From Guillardia theta CCMP2712 (Eukaryota; Cryptophyceae; Pyrenomonadales; Geminigeraceae), in NCBI RefSeq assembly GCF_000315625.1, contig NW_005434662.1:495988-559987 (forward strand): 64,000 nt of DNA, in the 5' to 3' direction. Under the pieces are notes generated by a model that did not search any database, had not been told where the DNA came from, and saw only the letters and a list, made by a program, of their open reading frames with translations. Position numbers and translations under genes: made by a program. Of this stretch, positions 46,301 through 57,327 are shown one piece after another (the stretch's first letter is position 1; each line of letters starts with the position of its first letter).

Positions 46301-47382
46301 GGGGTAAAAGAGAACGAAAACGCGAGCAAGAAAGACGTCGAATAGCATTACCTTTGAAAGTTCCATCAAAGTATTCAATTTCTCGAGTCTGATTTGCCAT
46401 TTTGGCTCAGAGGTCACTTGCTGACACCAATCCTCTGGGATCTGCTTCAAAACATTCACAGGATCTGAAATCTCCCACAGGTCCAGCTCTGGGAGAGTTT
46501 GGACTGGTTGATCTTCCATGGCCTTGACGTCCGACCCCTGTCCAAGGTTCTGATCGCGACCCGTTGTATCTGCTGGGTCCTCATTCTCCTTGATTTCCAC
46601 GCTCGACTTCTCCATTTGTGCTAGTGCGTCATCGATTTCCTTCTGCTGCGCAGGCCGCAGATTTTGATACTTTTCCCTGAGAGACGAGCCTGGGGAAGAA
46701 AGATTTAGCTGCTGCACACCACAAGAACGACATCACCAAAGACTTTGAAGATTGACAGGGCGATGGGGAGTGCTTCAGCTCTCACAGAGGTCACGGTGCT
46801 ATCGAAGAGCTGCACAGAAAGCGATATGATCTCCTTCAACAGCGCCTTGTCAAAGGTGGGCAATCCTTCCGACTGCAAGTAAATCCGCAGGGACTCCACG
46901 GCGGCGGCAGCTATCTTCGGCTGTTTCGAAGAAGCGGCTGCCATCAGTTCGGTGACCACCACGTTGGAATGAAGCTTGCACATCTGCAGCAAAGCTCTCT
47001 GTGCTTTGCCTCGACATTTGGCTTGAACCAGCCCCTTGTAAACGAGCCTGGCTGACAACTGCGGGCTAATTTCCTTCATCGAATGCTCGGAAGCATTTTC
47101 AATGAAGCACACCGCCGCCTCAATGCCTTTCTCTTGCACAATCACATTGGAATCATCGACGCCTTCGAGAACATAGCGCATTACCTCTTCCTCCTTGCAT
47201 CCTTTGAAACCGCTCCTGACCTTGGCGGCTACAGCTACCAGGCAGTCGCTGCGATCCTTCCAATTCTTGCTTGCAAACTTCGACTCAAGGGCACCCATGT
47301 CCAGGTCCGCCTGCCCTTGGCCGTTCTCTCCGTCCCCTCCCGCGGTATCATCGAAGTCGCTGAACTTTCCCGGTCCCAGCAT
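40323..47382 (-). CDS. XMAP215/MOR1/ch-TOG-type microtubule polymerase
   Basis: A many-exon gene of about 7 kb. It starts at ATG 47382. Exon 1 carries a TOG array, with LESKFASKNWKDRSDCLVAV and later EGLPTFDKALLKEI. Next come LREKYQNLRPAQQKEID (46,670), the second TOG (WQIRLEKLNTLMELSK; VPRIAPGDYGEIVKTLLKLF; DHFRDKDRRVTEALHAAF), a basic Ser/Pro linker at about 45,300, the third (LETGAWKDKLEALTELENV), the fourth (LEGLSNSNWKDRHSSLIAIE) and a fifth near 42,000-42,500 (FDFLTKENYCLSDYEAQMCL). The last exon (43160-40323) is 945 codons long and ends with the conserved short helical tail (FESLHDYIQENDDFDLDDYM, then LLANQR). TOG domains bind tubulin dimers and speed plus-end growth. Not every internal splice was resolved; the expected product is about 1,900 aa. 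Confidence 0.8.
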
Positions 47383-47865
47383 GTTCAGCCCTCTCGTCCT
47401 CTCATCCTTTCCTCCCCCTGGATCCCGCCATATTTTCCTCCAAATCTCATTTGATGATGTCGACCCGCCTCATCAGCCCCCTCACATCTCAATCCAACAT
47501 CACTGACCCGCCTCAGTTAATGACAGGCCGGCCCAGTGATCGGACCGTCGACGGGCCGCCGGGGACCCGGGCCGCTCAGCTGTGGGCGAAGGCGACGGCC
47601 CGGAGTCGGATCATTGCTTACAGCCGAGACGGCCGGTCGCCGGACGGCTCAGCTCGTTTAAAATTCTCTGGTCAATCTGAGTTCCTTCAAACGAGTCACA
47701 CTCTCGGTGACTAGCTAGTGACTCGTGACCATACTACTGCCGATCTGAGTGGCTCCGAGGCTCCAAGGTTGATTCATTTCTCACGATCATGACGACTTCT
47801 AATTTACAGTGAACGCGTAAATGCTTGGAGAAATTGCAAGCCTCCCTTCCTGTAGCAGAAAAGCA
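47383..47865. repeat. GC-rich dispersed repeat in intergenic gap
   Basis: 47,520-47,760 carries GGCCCGGAGTCGGATCATTG and GTGACTAGCTAGTGACTCG, resembling 5,570-5,610 (GGGATCATTACGCTGCTGAC...GGCCCGGAGTC). The C-rich stretch at 47,390-47,450 adjoins the TOG gene start. No gene seen. Confidence 0.4.
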
Positions 47866-49254
47866 TCAATTCCTAGGTTTGCCTTTCGCACCAACCATTA
47901 CATCATCGCTGTCATAGTCTTCATTTGTCTCTGCTGATTCCGTAGGATCCATATCAGACAATTCTCGGCGACGCAACGCCTGTTCGAAGCAAAAGGCCTC
48001 ATCGACGTATTTGTGCAGAGCAAGCAACGACTACCTTTGACAGAAACGTGAAGAGCTTGGCGTTCCCCTCTGCTAGCTGAGACCTTGCTAAGTCTAAAGC
48101 TGTCTTGCCCCACTCATCGGGCCTCGTCACATCTGTGTGAACCACGAGTCACGTCGTCCACCCACATCCCTCACCGCATCACCTGCTCCATGATCGATGA
48201 GCACCCGCGCGGCCTCGAGTTGCTCACACCAGACTGCCTCATGGAGAGGCGTGTACTTGTAGCCTGCTGCTCCTGCACAGCCATGAGCACGCATCCAGCA
48301 CTTGGAGGTCCATGGGATACCTCTCTCTGCACCATGCACATCAGCTCCTGATCTGATCAAGACCCGGATCGTCTCGATGTGCCCGCCGGCGGCTGCTCTG
48401 TGCAAGGCAGTCCATTGCATCTTGTCGTGGTGGTTCACATCTGCACCGAGTTGAAGGAGTTTGATCACAGTCTTCACGCGGCCATCAGCGGCAGCATACT
48501 GCAAAGGAGTGTAGCCAAAGTTGTTGCTGGCATTAACCAGCCAAGAGGCATTCTTTGCGATCGTCTCTACTGTATGTGTGTGTCCATTGTATGCCGCATA
48601 GTGAAGTATGGAGCTCCTGCGCTTGTCAGTAAAGTTCATGTCGGCCCCAAGGACTGCCAACAAATCGACAGCATCCTTGTGTCCACATTCGGCTGCTTTC
48701 AAGATCGCACATTGATGTTCCTCGTTGATGAAGTTTACATCAGCCCCCATCTGTACAAACTTCCTGATCTTCTCTAATTTGCCCTTCTTCGCGGCTCGAA
48801 TCAGTCTTAGATTGGCTTCATTTTCTCTGTCCAAACTGAAGCCAAGACACGCACCTCCACCCGTAACTCGCAGGCAGAAGTCTTTTCGCATGGCCTCCAA
48901 GTGTTTCAATCTTGTTTCGAATTGAGCTGCCGAAACAAGACCCCTGTCCAGGGATCCATCCCGAGTCACCGAGAGGTTCCTTGCTCCAAAACAGATGTCC
49001 GGTCCAAAATACGATCTGCTAACGAATGCACAAGGTAGTTGGTATGAATTGTCGCGGCAAAGCGAAGAAACCCTTGCTTTGTGCTCTCCCTCCGTCAGGC
49101 AAGCATAGAATCTCGCAAAATTGAAAGTACCGGACAACCCCTTGCAGGTGGTGGCTGTCTTTCCAGGTATCATCAGAATTGAAAACAGCAGAAACCATTG
49201 AGGGGCCCGTAGCTTCAAAACTGAGAATGGAATCATAAGACAAGGACTTGTCAT
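47866..49254 (-). CDS. Ankyrin-repeat protein
   Basis: The first exon begins at ATG 49254 and has a hydrophobic N-terminal stretch (FLLFSILMI). After about 130 residues without a known domain it runs into at least six ankyrin repeats (e.g. SSILHYAAYNGHTHTVETIA, GYTPLQYAAADGRVKTVIKL, WTALHRAAAGGHIETIRVLI). A 50-nt intron near 48,125-48,175 restores the canonical LIDHGADVTRPDEWGKTALD. A second exon ends in FLSK, and a final exon encodes ALRRRELSDMDP and an acidic tail with a stop at 47,866-47,868. Ankyrin repeats mediate protein binding; no enzyme domain is visible. The N-terminus could extend into an overlapping frame at 49,366, so the start is tentative. Confidence 0.65.
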
Positions 49255-50149
49255 GTTCGTCCCATGGATGGTTGGGCCCTGTTCCTCTCAACAATGTGAG
49301 TGTAAGCTTCGATTGGTATTGTGTGTTGTTGTGTTTGAAAATTTCTTTGCGGCAGATGACGCGCACGAATCAATTTCCATTGTTCTACGTTGAGGCGTGT
49401 CTGCTCTTTGCAAGGCTTCAGAGTTTTCAAGTGTTCATCACCACCCACTGCGTCTTGAGCAGAAGAGCCCTCAGGTTGTGCTGAGACCCAGCCTAGGATC
49501 ACGCTCTTGTAGTGCGAGACATGTCAGCCTCTCCGCGACATCCCCTCCTTCTTTCCACTTCCTGCCTGCCTATTGCAACCGCACGGCCCCCTGTGGCTCC
49601 TGCATTAGAGATCCGTATCCCTGACGGGGCGGGCTTGTACAACTGTCGTGACTCGGGGCACTCGGAGCGGCCGGGCCGGGGCGCCCGGGCCCGACTCAGG
49701 AAACTGCACTGCCGCGCGGTCGACAGTACGTTGAACGATCAGGGTAAGGCTTCGGACCGTCAGACGGTCCGATCAGAGCGCCCGAGCCTGATGAGAACCA
49801 GTCGGTCTCTCCAGCTCGGTCATGCCGCAGTGCCCGGCCGCCGGCCGGCGGGGACTCCCCGTCAGTCCACTTAGGTGCGCAGTAACATTGGGTGACTCAA
49901 GCTACACACGCAGGCAGATTCTCAGTGAAAACTTTGTACATGCGGCAGCTCACGGGTTGACCTTTCACTTGTGAAATCTACCGACCTCCTGCGGGGTCGC
50001 TGAAGGACTTTCTACCTCAGGTTGGTTCCAACCCAGACGTATCTCTACAAACGCCTCACTTGTTTCTTGTCTGTCCTGCGATCACCATGATGTCAGTCAA
50101 GAAGTGAGAAAAGGAACTTGCCTCAGGAGGAGGGGTCAACGGCAGCAAG
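49255..50149. other. Intergenic with GC-rich repeat
   Basis: 49,610-49,890 is very GC-rich (GGGCCGGGGCGCCCGGGC; CCGGCCGCCGGCCGG) with GACTCGGGGCACTCGG and similar words shared with other gaps. No gene supported. Confidence 0.4.
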
Positions 50150-51180
50150 TTGGGGCACCCATCGAGCTCTGAACTCAAGCTTAAGCGCCTGCAACTGGAG
50201 AATCAGAAGAGAGTAGGCGCACCAGAGCAGAAAAGGATGCACGCAGCTCACAATGAGTTACCTGTTGTTTCCCTCAGCCATCATACTCGAAAGCAAGGTG
50301 TCATGTTCGTATGCTTCATGCTCGTCATGATGTCGAGAAATCTCGATCAGAGAAATCTACGTTCCAAGTATCACACATCAAGGCCTCGGAGTATCGCACC
50401 TACCGGTTGTATTGTTGAGACTGAGTAATTCGATCGTCTCCCGCTGCAGCTCGACGTTAACGTAAACAGCACCACGAGGAAAGGCTCTCACTTCTTCACA
50501 ACAAACACGAGTCTCAACAACCTTACAATGTCCCTTATCACACGGCTGGGCGGCAGAGAGTCAGCACAAGAGCAATGGAAACACACGGATACATGAGAAG
50601 GGCCAAATCTTCTTCCAAGGTCTCTGAGATTGCCTGGCTAACTGTTTCAAAACATCGCACTTGTGAAAATTCCATACCGGCATATAAACAAACGCAAAGA
50701 GCGCTCCGACACACATCACAGCAAGAACCTGTACACGCCAATTTAAATTCCTGGGGCAAAGACGTTCCGAATACCGCATCGAATACGTTGGAACGATTTG
50801 AGCAGAAATTCCAAAATCCTTCAGCGAAGGCCTGAAAAAGAAAAGGAAGGCATCAACACCATCCTCCTATTTGCATCACTTGCTCACCCGAATCATGACC
50901 TCCACCAATAGCGCAACTGTTATGAAAACCTCCAACAACTGCAACACATGACGTCACAAGATGTCAGGTTGCAACGTCCCCAACCAGAAACCACACGATG
51001 TGTGGAGCCTCGTCGTACTTGTAGAAGCTGTATACAATAGCAAATACATTTATACATATCATGAGAACCTGCAGACTCGTGTCACGCCATGAAACTTTTG
51101 AGTTGGTTGATTACGTAATAGTAACTGAACCATGAGGAGAAAACGATCAGTCGAGCATAGCCCCTCAGCTGTTGCGTTTC
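50150..51180 (-). CDS. Four-helix voltage-sensor membrane protein
   Basis: Exons join in frame as: 51068-50976 (S1-like VLMICINVFAIVYSFYKYDE), 50938-50888 (S2-like LLEVFITVALLVEVMIR), 50831-50775 (AFAEGFWNFCSNRSNVFDA), 50728-50678 (S3-like VLAVMCVGALFAFVYMP), then a short exon (ISETLEEDLALL), then 50545-50492 (S4-like IRVIRDIVRLLRLVFVVKK). The S2 acidic residue followed by R, the NVFD start of S3, and arginines every third or fourth position in S4 are hallmarks of a voltage-sensing domain. No pore helix follows; the next exons look polar and the gene seems to end near 50,150. This suggests a voltage-sensor-only protein of the Hv1/VSD type, but the Hv1 RxWRxxR signature is not exact. Exons upstream of 51,068 (perhaps to 51,750) are unresolved. 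Confidence 0.55.
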
Positions 51181-52076
51181 ATGCGCGTACTTCCTCTTGT
51201 TGTAGCTGAGCAAGAAGTGAGTCGCTTGTACTTTCCACGATGTCCATCTCACCGGAAAGGAATTTTCCCGAAAGAGCTTTTGATGCCGGACAGTTTCGGC
51301 AAGCCCCTGAACCCTGACAAACAGCGCATCAGCAGAAGCTGCTTCCCTCCAACATGCCAGTACCTTTCGATGTCTCGAGCTGGCCTGCGCACAGTGTGGG
51401 AATATTTTCGTCTCCTTGCTCCGAGTCTCCAGGATGGTGGTGGCTGGGACTTTCTGACTCGTCCGCCAGCTCCCCGAACGGAGTGGGCAACATCCCTTGC
51501 GGTCAGGGTAGCAGCAGCCAAGGAGGCCGAACTATCTAGAGCGAGCTATCTCCTTCCTGTCCTTATCTGCAGAAGACCGAATCAACATGGTCAGTTCGCT
51601 ATAAGTTATGGCGATACCCTGATGACCTCCCGACGAAGCCACAAATGCATGCTGGGAGGAGAAACCAGTGACCCAATATTCCCAGACCTCCAAGTCACGT
51701 GCCTTCGTTCCTTCAAACTCGGCTCTACCTAACTTATCATAGCTCATGTCCCTTCGGCGTCTCTCTCCTACACCCGTCTGCTCCTCCTTCGCTGCCCTCC
51801 TCTTCCTCCTCCCTCAGCCTGCATCGTTACACCGGTCCCAGCAGAAAAACAAATTCGTGTAAAAGAGAACAAAAAAACCGACCTTGCAATGCTCCGATCA
51901 GAATCGTATGGCCGGGCGGATGAGCATGGGATAAGGAGAAGAGTGAGGAGGCAGGAGGAGGAGGAGGAGGAGGAGGAGGAGGAGGAGGAGGAGAGTAATG
52001 ATGACATGGACCAAGTAGATGCAAGGTTTATCTCAATAGCCTGTACGCACTTTCTTATGTGACACCTGGAGACACG
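51181..52076. other. Intergenic or unresolved 5' exons; (GAG)n repeat
   Basis: 51,250-51,530 is open on the minus strand (e.g. LPTPFGELADESES) and may hold N-terminal exons of the voltage-sensor gene. 51,953-51,994 is a (GAG)n microsatellite of about 14 copies, directly upstream of the fucosyltransferase-like gene. Confidence 0.35.
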
Positions 52077-53534
52077 ATGACCAGGAGCTGCAGCTTGTCT
52101 AGTTGCTCCCTCATTCTCCTCCTCGTTCTCGACTTGTCTTGCTGTGTTCCGCAGCCATTGAGCCAGACCCCGAGCGCTGACGAGAAGGTCAAGCACAAAG
52201 ATGTGTGCAGGACACGTGATATCGAAGCCATCTACGCTCGTGAAGGGCTTGCAGAGTTCTTCCGAGTCCATGATAACGAGCGGAGACTTCATGAGGAAAG
52301 GCCTTGGCAGAGGAAGTCAAGACGGTTTCTTGCTTGCAAACCGATGGGTGGGATTGGAAACTACATCAGCGGTTTGATGTCATGCCTGGCTATGGCTATG
52401 GCCACGAACAGAAGCCTGTTGCTGGCAAAGCCTCCTCCCACTCCTCCTGAAAAGACCACAACCTATGATGTTCCAGTATCACAAATGTTTGACTTCCCGG
52501 TCAACATGTCTCTTGGAATCTTTGGTCCTGTGGAAGACATCCCATTCTTGGTGGACAAAGATGGAAATGCTCAGGAGACAGCTGACTTACAGATGATAGA
52601 CATACGTTCCCATGATCTTCTTTGCATCAACTTCTCATCTGTTTACCACAAACCGATTGTGGTGATGCCTGCACATCTGTGGTTGAGCGCGATCACAATG
52701 AACAAGTTCCATTCGCCATGGTTTCAAGAGCATTACGGCGTCGACCGCCACGGTGTTGTGCCGTTCGTACAGAAGGTTGGCCCAAGTTTCGTCCGTCCGA
52801 AACGGGAGCTTCAAGCTTTGATCGACCAGCTCTGGGGGTTTCTGACCAAGGACGTCAATCTTAACAATGTCATCGGCCTTCAAGTCCGTGTGGGCATGCC
52901 CATTGACACCAGAGCTTACAACGACAGGCCTCCACCGGGTTCTGCTCCCGAGTTTGTCCGATGTGCCTACTCCTACATGTCGGCGCCATGCAAGGAGAGG
53001 CCTTCGGCATGGATCATCGCAGCAGACCAGATGCAGAGCAAACGCGAAATCATCGTACAGATTGCTATCAACGAAGGCCCCGTGGTTGCTGCTGCAAACG
53101 AGGAGGGTCTCAGAAACACTCTGGGCATTCCCGCTGATTTCTTCGCGCACGACGGCAAACTCTCTCCTCCGGCTGGCACTATCAAGCAGTTGCCTTTCTC
53201 TGAAGCTCTGGCCCAGCTCGGGTTCGCTTTGCTGGAGTTTGCGTCCGGTGCGAGGGCGCTGGTCTTGGCCTCGTCCTCTCCTATGAGCACCATCAGTAGC
53301 ATGAGGGCAGCGGTTGTCGAAATGTTCCTCCTAAAGCTGGCCGATCTTCTGGTGATCACTGAGAACTCGACATTCTGGATACCAGCTGTTGCCTTCGTTC
53401 CAAGGAGACGCTGGGGGGACGGAGAGAAGGAGCATCGTTGTAAGGAGCGAGGAAGGAGCTGTTGCGATGATGGTGTGTACATCATGACAACGACTAGGAG
53501 GTTGTGTTGGACCTCTAGCTCTCTCACAAACTGA
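52077..53534 (+). CDS. Secretory-pathway fucosyltransferase-like glycosyltransferase
   Basis: A single exon of 485 codons from ATG 52077. The first 30 residues include a hydrophobic signal or anchor (LILLLVLDLSCCV). At about 95-120 the motif GGIGNYISGLMSCLAMAMAT matches the G-x-G-N nucleotide-sugar loop of fucosyltransferase-fold (GT-B) enzymes such as GT37/NodZ relatives. At about 260 IGLQVRVG resembles the HxRxGD-type element that binds GDP-fucose, with the first H replaced. At about 430 LADLLVITENSTFWIPAVAF matches the C-terminal STF element. Golgi location and transfer of fucose to a glycan are inferred; the acceptor is unknown. The last 60 residues are Cys/Arg-rich and unlike the family, so a 3' intron may have been read through. 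A GTG at 52059 also opens the frame. Confidence 0.6.
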   Translation: MTRSCSLSSCSLILLLVLDLSCCVPQPLSQTPSADEKVKHKDVCRTRDIEAIYAREGLAEFFRVHDNERRLHEERPWQRKSRRFLACKPMGGIGNYISGLMSCLAMAMATNRSLLLAKPPPTPPEKTTTYDVPVSQMFDFPVNMSLGIFGPVEDIPFLVDKDGNAQETADLQMIDIRSHDLLCINFSSVYHKPIVVMPAHLWLSAITMNKFHSPWFQEHYGVDRHGVVPFVQKVGPSFVRPKRELQALIDQLWGFLTKDVNLNNVIGLQVRVGMPIDTRAYNDRPPPGSAPEFVRCAYSYMSAPCKERPSAWIIAADQMQSKREIIVQIAINEGPVVAAANEEGLRNTLGIPADFFAHDGKLSPPAGTIKQLPFSEALAQLGFALLEFASGARALVLASSSPMSTISSMRAAVVEMFLLKLADLLVITENSTFWIPAVAFVPRRRWGDGEKEHRCKERGRSCCDDGVYIMTTTRRLCWTSSSLTN

Positions 53535-53799
53535 CTAGTCCATCAGATGCTATCCCTTGCCGACCTTTGAGCCGACGTCCGACGCGGGGTACCGGAGTCG
53601 TGCAATGACTCGTTCTCCCTGCTACTCTGACTCGGTTCTTGACCCTTCAGTCACGTGGCTTCCCCCCTCGTGATATCAAAGTCTTGCAAGACCGTAGTAG
53701 GTCATCTTTAGAGATGTTTACAGACATTCAAAAAGGAGAGAGAATATGTGGTTTCGGGTTAGGTTGTAGGATCCTCAAAAAACCCAACTAGCAGATCTT
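53535..53799. other. Intergenic, repeat-like
   Basis: 53,570-53,660 holds GACGCGGGGTACCGGAGTC and TGACTCGGTTC, resembling the dispersed GC-rich family. No gene seen. Confidence 0.3.
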
Positions 53800-55347
53800 G
53801 GCTCCAAGGCAGACAAACAAAATCAGGACAGCACACTGCTTTGAAGATCTTCCAGGCAGTCTAAGACATTCACGAGGTCATCCTTTGCATCTTGTAGACC
53901 TTGTATTTCCCTGTCATTGCAGTCACACCAAAACGGCAAAACCCTTTTCATCTTTCACGTACTTCTCCACAGTCATTAGCTGCAGCAGCGACAAGTTTTT
54001 CTGCAAACTAGATCATCTCAAACGCTCTCTACAGCTCTCAAAGAACCTGATTGACCCCATCTTCGTCCTCCTCGTTCGAGCTTGGCTGTTTCATGAGCAT
54101 GGTCAGCCCGAATGCACGCAAACTTCTCATGGCACAAACCTCTGCAAGTACTTCGATAAGATGCTGCAGCTCCGGATCTGATTCGTCACGAATCTTCTTT
54201 GATCGCCGTACAGCCGGTCCACTCTTGTGAATCTTGTTTTGAAGATATGGCTGTGAACAGAAAACAAAATTGTAAATGGGCCAACTTGCAACGAGAAAAT
54301 GTCGTTATGTAGCAAAAATGATCACAAAGATTCAAAATTCATCACTTGAAGGCTTTGGAATAATTCTTGTTTGGCCCCATTCTGTTGACCCCACAAACCA
54401 TATGCTTGACGCAAAATCTTTTTGCGAACTTCCTTTTTCAGCTTCTTTATCTGGAGCATCTCAAAGTTTTAGCCACTCCATGACAAGATGCCTTTGCAGA
54501 ACCTGATCGTAGCAGGGATTCTCGTAAGGGCTTCTCAGATTCTTGTCTGGGGTAACGCTTTCAACTATAGCTTTCAGCCTCAAAGCTTTTGTCTGTCGCA
54601 CTCAAGTTACTTTCTACCCCAACGGACTCCAAGCTTGCCTTCAATCTCTCCAGGTCTTCGGCAGGATCTTTTGTGGCCGGCCTTGCAAGCGGCAGCTCTT
54701 GCTTTGCAGTTCTACTCCCAATGCAATCAATCTCACAGTGATACTGGCCTGGACCAGGGATCTGCATAAAGTGAGGACGGAGCAATCTCTGAGCGCGTTC
54801 ATATCACTTTCTGACTCCGCAGAATCTTCCATTCGAGATCAGACTTGGCCTTTCCGGTTGGAAATCGGACGTATCTTGGTTCAGAGACCAGCCTTCCTCG
54901 GTGAGTGATAGGAACCTGATACCTACACAACAGAAAAGCAACGATACAATCATCAGGCGCGTCCCAACACCTTGCAGCTATCAACACTCACTGTCCTGGC
55001 CCTGGCATCTTGGCCTTGTAGTATTCGATCCATTCAAGCTCCGTCTTAGGCTTGGCTGTACTGAAGCGAACACCTTCATTCTCCTGCCGTTTCTGGGGAC
55101 TGTACGATCCTGGCCCTGGGATGTTCCTGGTCCTCCTGATCTCAAGATCTATTAAGGTCTGAGCCGTACATGTCAGTGAGAGTCAGATCGCACAGACTCT
55201 CTGCCGTGAGGAGGAGGAGAGTACCGGTAGCTTCCCCTCGCTGAAGATCCCTCCTCGAGCACCGAACATGTTGTAGCGGTACCGGACATGCTCCTCTCGG
55301 GACTCGCTCGTCTTCCTCCCCGGCGACTGCGAAACCTCCGACATCAT
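53800..55347 (-). CDS. SHIPPO (PGPG)-repeat axonemal protein
   Basis: ATG 55347 opens MMSEVSQSPGRKTSESREEH, an exon ending at a donor near 55,230. Later exons carry spaced Pro-Gly-Pro-Gly repeats typical of ODF3/CIMAP/SHIPPO proteins: RNIPGPGSYSP (about 55,110) with VRFSTAKPKTELEW, KMPGPGQ (about 55,000), RGRLVSEPRYVRFPTGKAK (about 54,870) and MQIPGPGQYH (about 54,755). The C-terminal exons include LQHLIEVLAE (about 54,160) and an acidic EEDEDGVN near 54,060. Members coat the inner wall of flagellar doublet microtubules. That fits a flagellate; no other axonemal gene is beside it. The 3' end (about 53,800) and the last introns are approximate. Confidence 0.55.
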
Positions 55348-55575
55348 GCCATGATTTTATAGGCAACCGCTCACTGCGGCGGCTACTACCAGACCTCTAC
55401 CGTTGAAACAATTGACCCGACCGTTGCAGCAGTTTGACCACATACATGAAAAAGGAGTCGATTCGACCTTTTCTTTTTTTGACCATATCAACATCGTTTT
55501 TTTTCCATCGGACCATATCAAGGGCACACTACTACTGTGACGGTGTGTAGAGCATCGTGGTCAGAGTGAAACAAG

Positions 55576-57075
55576 TTGAGAGAAAGGGAGTCCTCGAGAT
55601 ACTTTGATGACGTTACGAAGAAGTTTAGACATCAGTCGCAGTGCAAGTTGGCATACTTTGTTCATTTTTCTATTCCATTTGACCAGTCTGCTCACCTTTA
55701 CCCTCCTCAGACCGTGGATCTTCATGCTCTCAAGATAAGATCATGGTACGTCCTGCAGCTACAGAGGAAAACAAATTCATCGGGCTACATTTTGCACTTG
55801 CGGTGAGTGGGAACCAGAAAGAGGAGACTCATTTAGCACTCCGCTGAACGATTGGCAGGTCACCGTTCCAGTAACTAGCGTTACGCAACAAGTTGGCCAC
55901 TGCATCATAGCTCGGACTGGTCGCTACTCTATTTTCTCAGCTCTGCAAGAATGCTGTCCAACCATCATCAGGAGCGAGGAACCCTTCATAGGTCGCTACG
56001 GGATGACGGAGATGGAATTCAACAAGGTCTTGGAGAGGAATGGCTTTACCAAAGTCAGAGATCGGAAAGGAACGATTGGACCTGCTGCCGAAGACTGTAA
56101 GGACAGAGGATTCCTTTGAAGTTTGGCTGATTTTTGTCTCTTGCTGCAGCGATGAATCATTTCTTTATCGATCGCAGATGGAGGAACCCCGAGGTGGTCA
56201 AAGAGCGAGAAGAGCTAAAGCAGAGCTTCTTACAGCTGAGAGAATCTGCCCATGTGTTTGCTGGACAGTGCACAGTCGAACGATTCTTGACGATTTGCCA
56301 CAATTATTTTGTTCAGTGGGAGGCTCTGACCAGGTTCCATCATGATTGCAGGACAAAGGGCTCGCGGGGTTTGTCAAAACGGAATCTCTTGCCGAAGCCA
56401 ATCGCGAATAAGCCAACCATCCTCCAGCTGAAATTTTCTTCGCCTAACTCCGCGTTCCAGCCCGTTATCAAACTGAAGCCACAGATGAGAACTTGGGGCA
56501 TTCAACCAATCGATTCCTTAACAGTCGTTTCGCCTGCAATCGTGTCAGAACAGGAAACGATAGATTCTTCTGATCAGGGGGCTAATATCTGCAGGGACTT
56601 TCTATGCTCAGAATACCAGCAGCAACATGCGCAGCAGCATCATACGCAGCATCAGCACGAGCAGCAGCAACATGCGCAGCAGCTGCACGAGCAGCAGCAT
56701 GAGAGACAGCAGCAGCAAGCGGAGCATGGGCAGCATGGGCAGACAGACCAGCAGCCTTCCGATCAGGCTGTATCAAATCAAGACAAGGAGCCTCGTCAAC
56801 CCACCGACTCTGAGGTCGCTGGGCTCGCAGCCATATGGAGGGAAACAGAAACGTTGAAACGAGGTTGGCACGAGGCACTGTGTTATCCTAAATGCTACAA
56901 TCCCTTCGCCATGGCGCCGACCTCCATGCTGGTGCCTGCGGATCAGAAGCCCAAGCGATCACGGGGGAGGCCGCCCAAGCATGGCTCGGGAATGCACTGG
57001 CACACAGAGGAGCCACTTGTCTATCAAGTAGTTCACGGGCAAGTGCATCTGATGGGTGCAAAACAAGAGGCGTAA
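55576..57075 (+). CDS. AT-hook, Gln/His-rich putative nuclear protein
   Basis: Best-supported exons: about 55,748-55,801 (NKFIGLHFALA), 55,860-56,090 (QQVGHCIIARTGRYSIFSAL, MTEMEFNKVLERNGF) and a last exon from about 56,150 (MNHFFIDRRWRNPEVVKERE) to the stop at 57,075. The last exon contains a Q/H/E low-complexity stretch (56,618-56,760) and an AT-hook, KPKRSRGRPPKHGSG, near residue 290 of its frame. This hook binds the minor groove of AT-rich DNA, so a chromatin or transcription role is likely. The region 55,576-55,750 upstream is open but may not be in the same frame. I do not recognise the conserved N-terminal part. Confidence 0.45.
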
Positions 57076-57199
57076 GCAATGAGATGTATCTGTTATAGAC
57101 TCCACTTGGTTCCCTACACGTCTCGAAGCATCACAGACTCTCCTGCCTTCTCCGCGCCATGCCAAGTGAGATCGTCTGAGTTGATCAACCTCGGTCCAC

Positions 57200-57320
57200 T
57201 GTTGATTTTCCACCCCTACCCCCGATCACATACCTACCACCCCTTCTAAGATATGTTCAACACCCTACCAAAATACCCTAACCTACCCCACCCCACCTAC
57301 CCTTCCCATTCTCCGCCGTC
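57200..57320 (+). repeat. CCCTACCC-type repeat block upstream of a gene
   Basis: Eight or more degenerate CCCTACCC / CTACCCC units just 5' of the acidic-protein ATG at 57,328. They are the same word family as 22.8-24.0 kb and 59.6-59.7 kb. It could be promoter sequence or an old repeat copy. Confidence 0.5.
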
Positions 57321-57327
57321 TGCCGCA

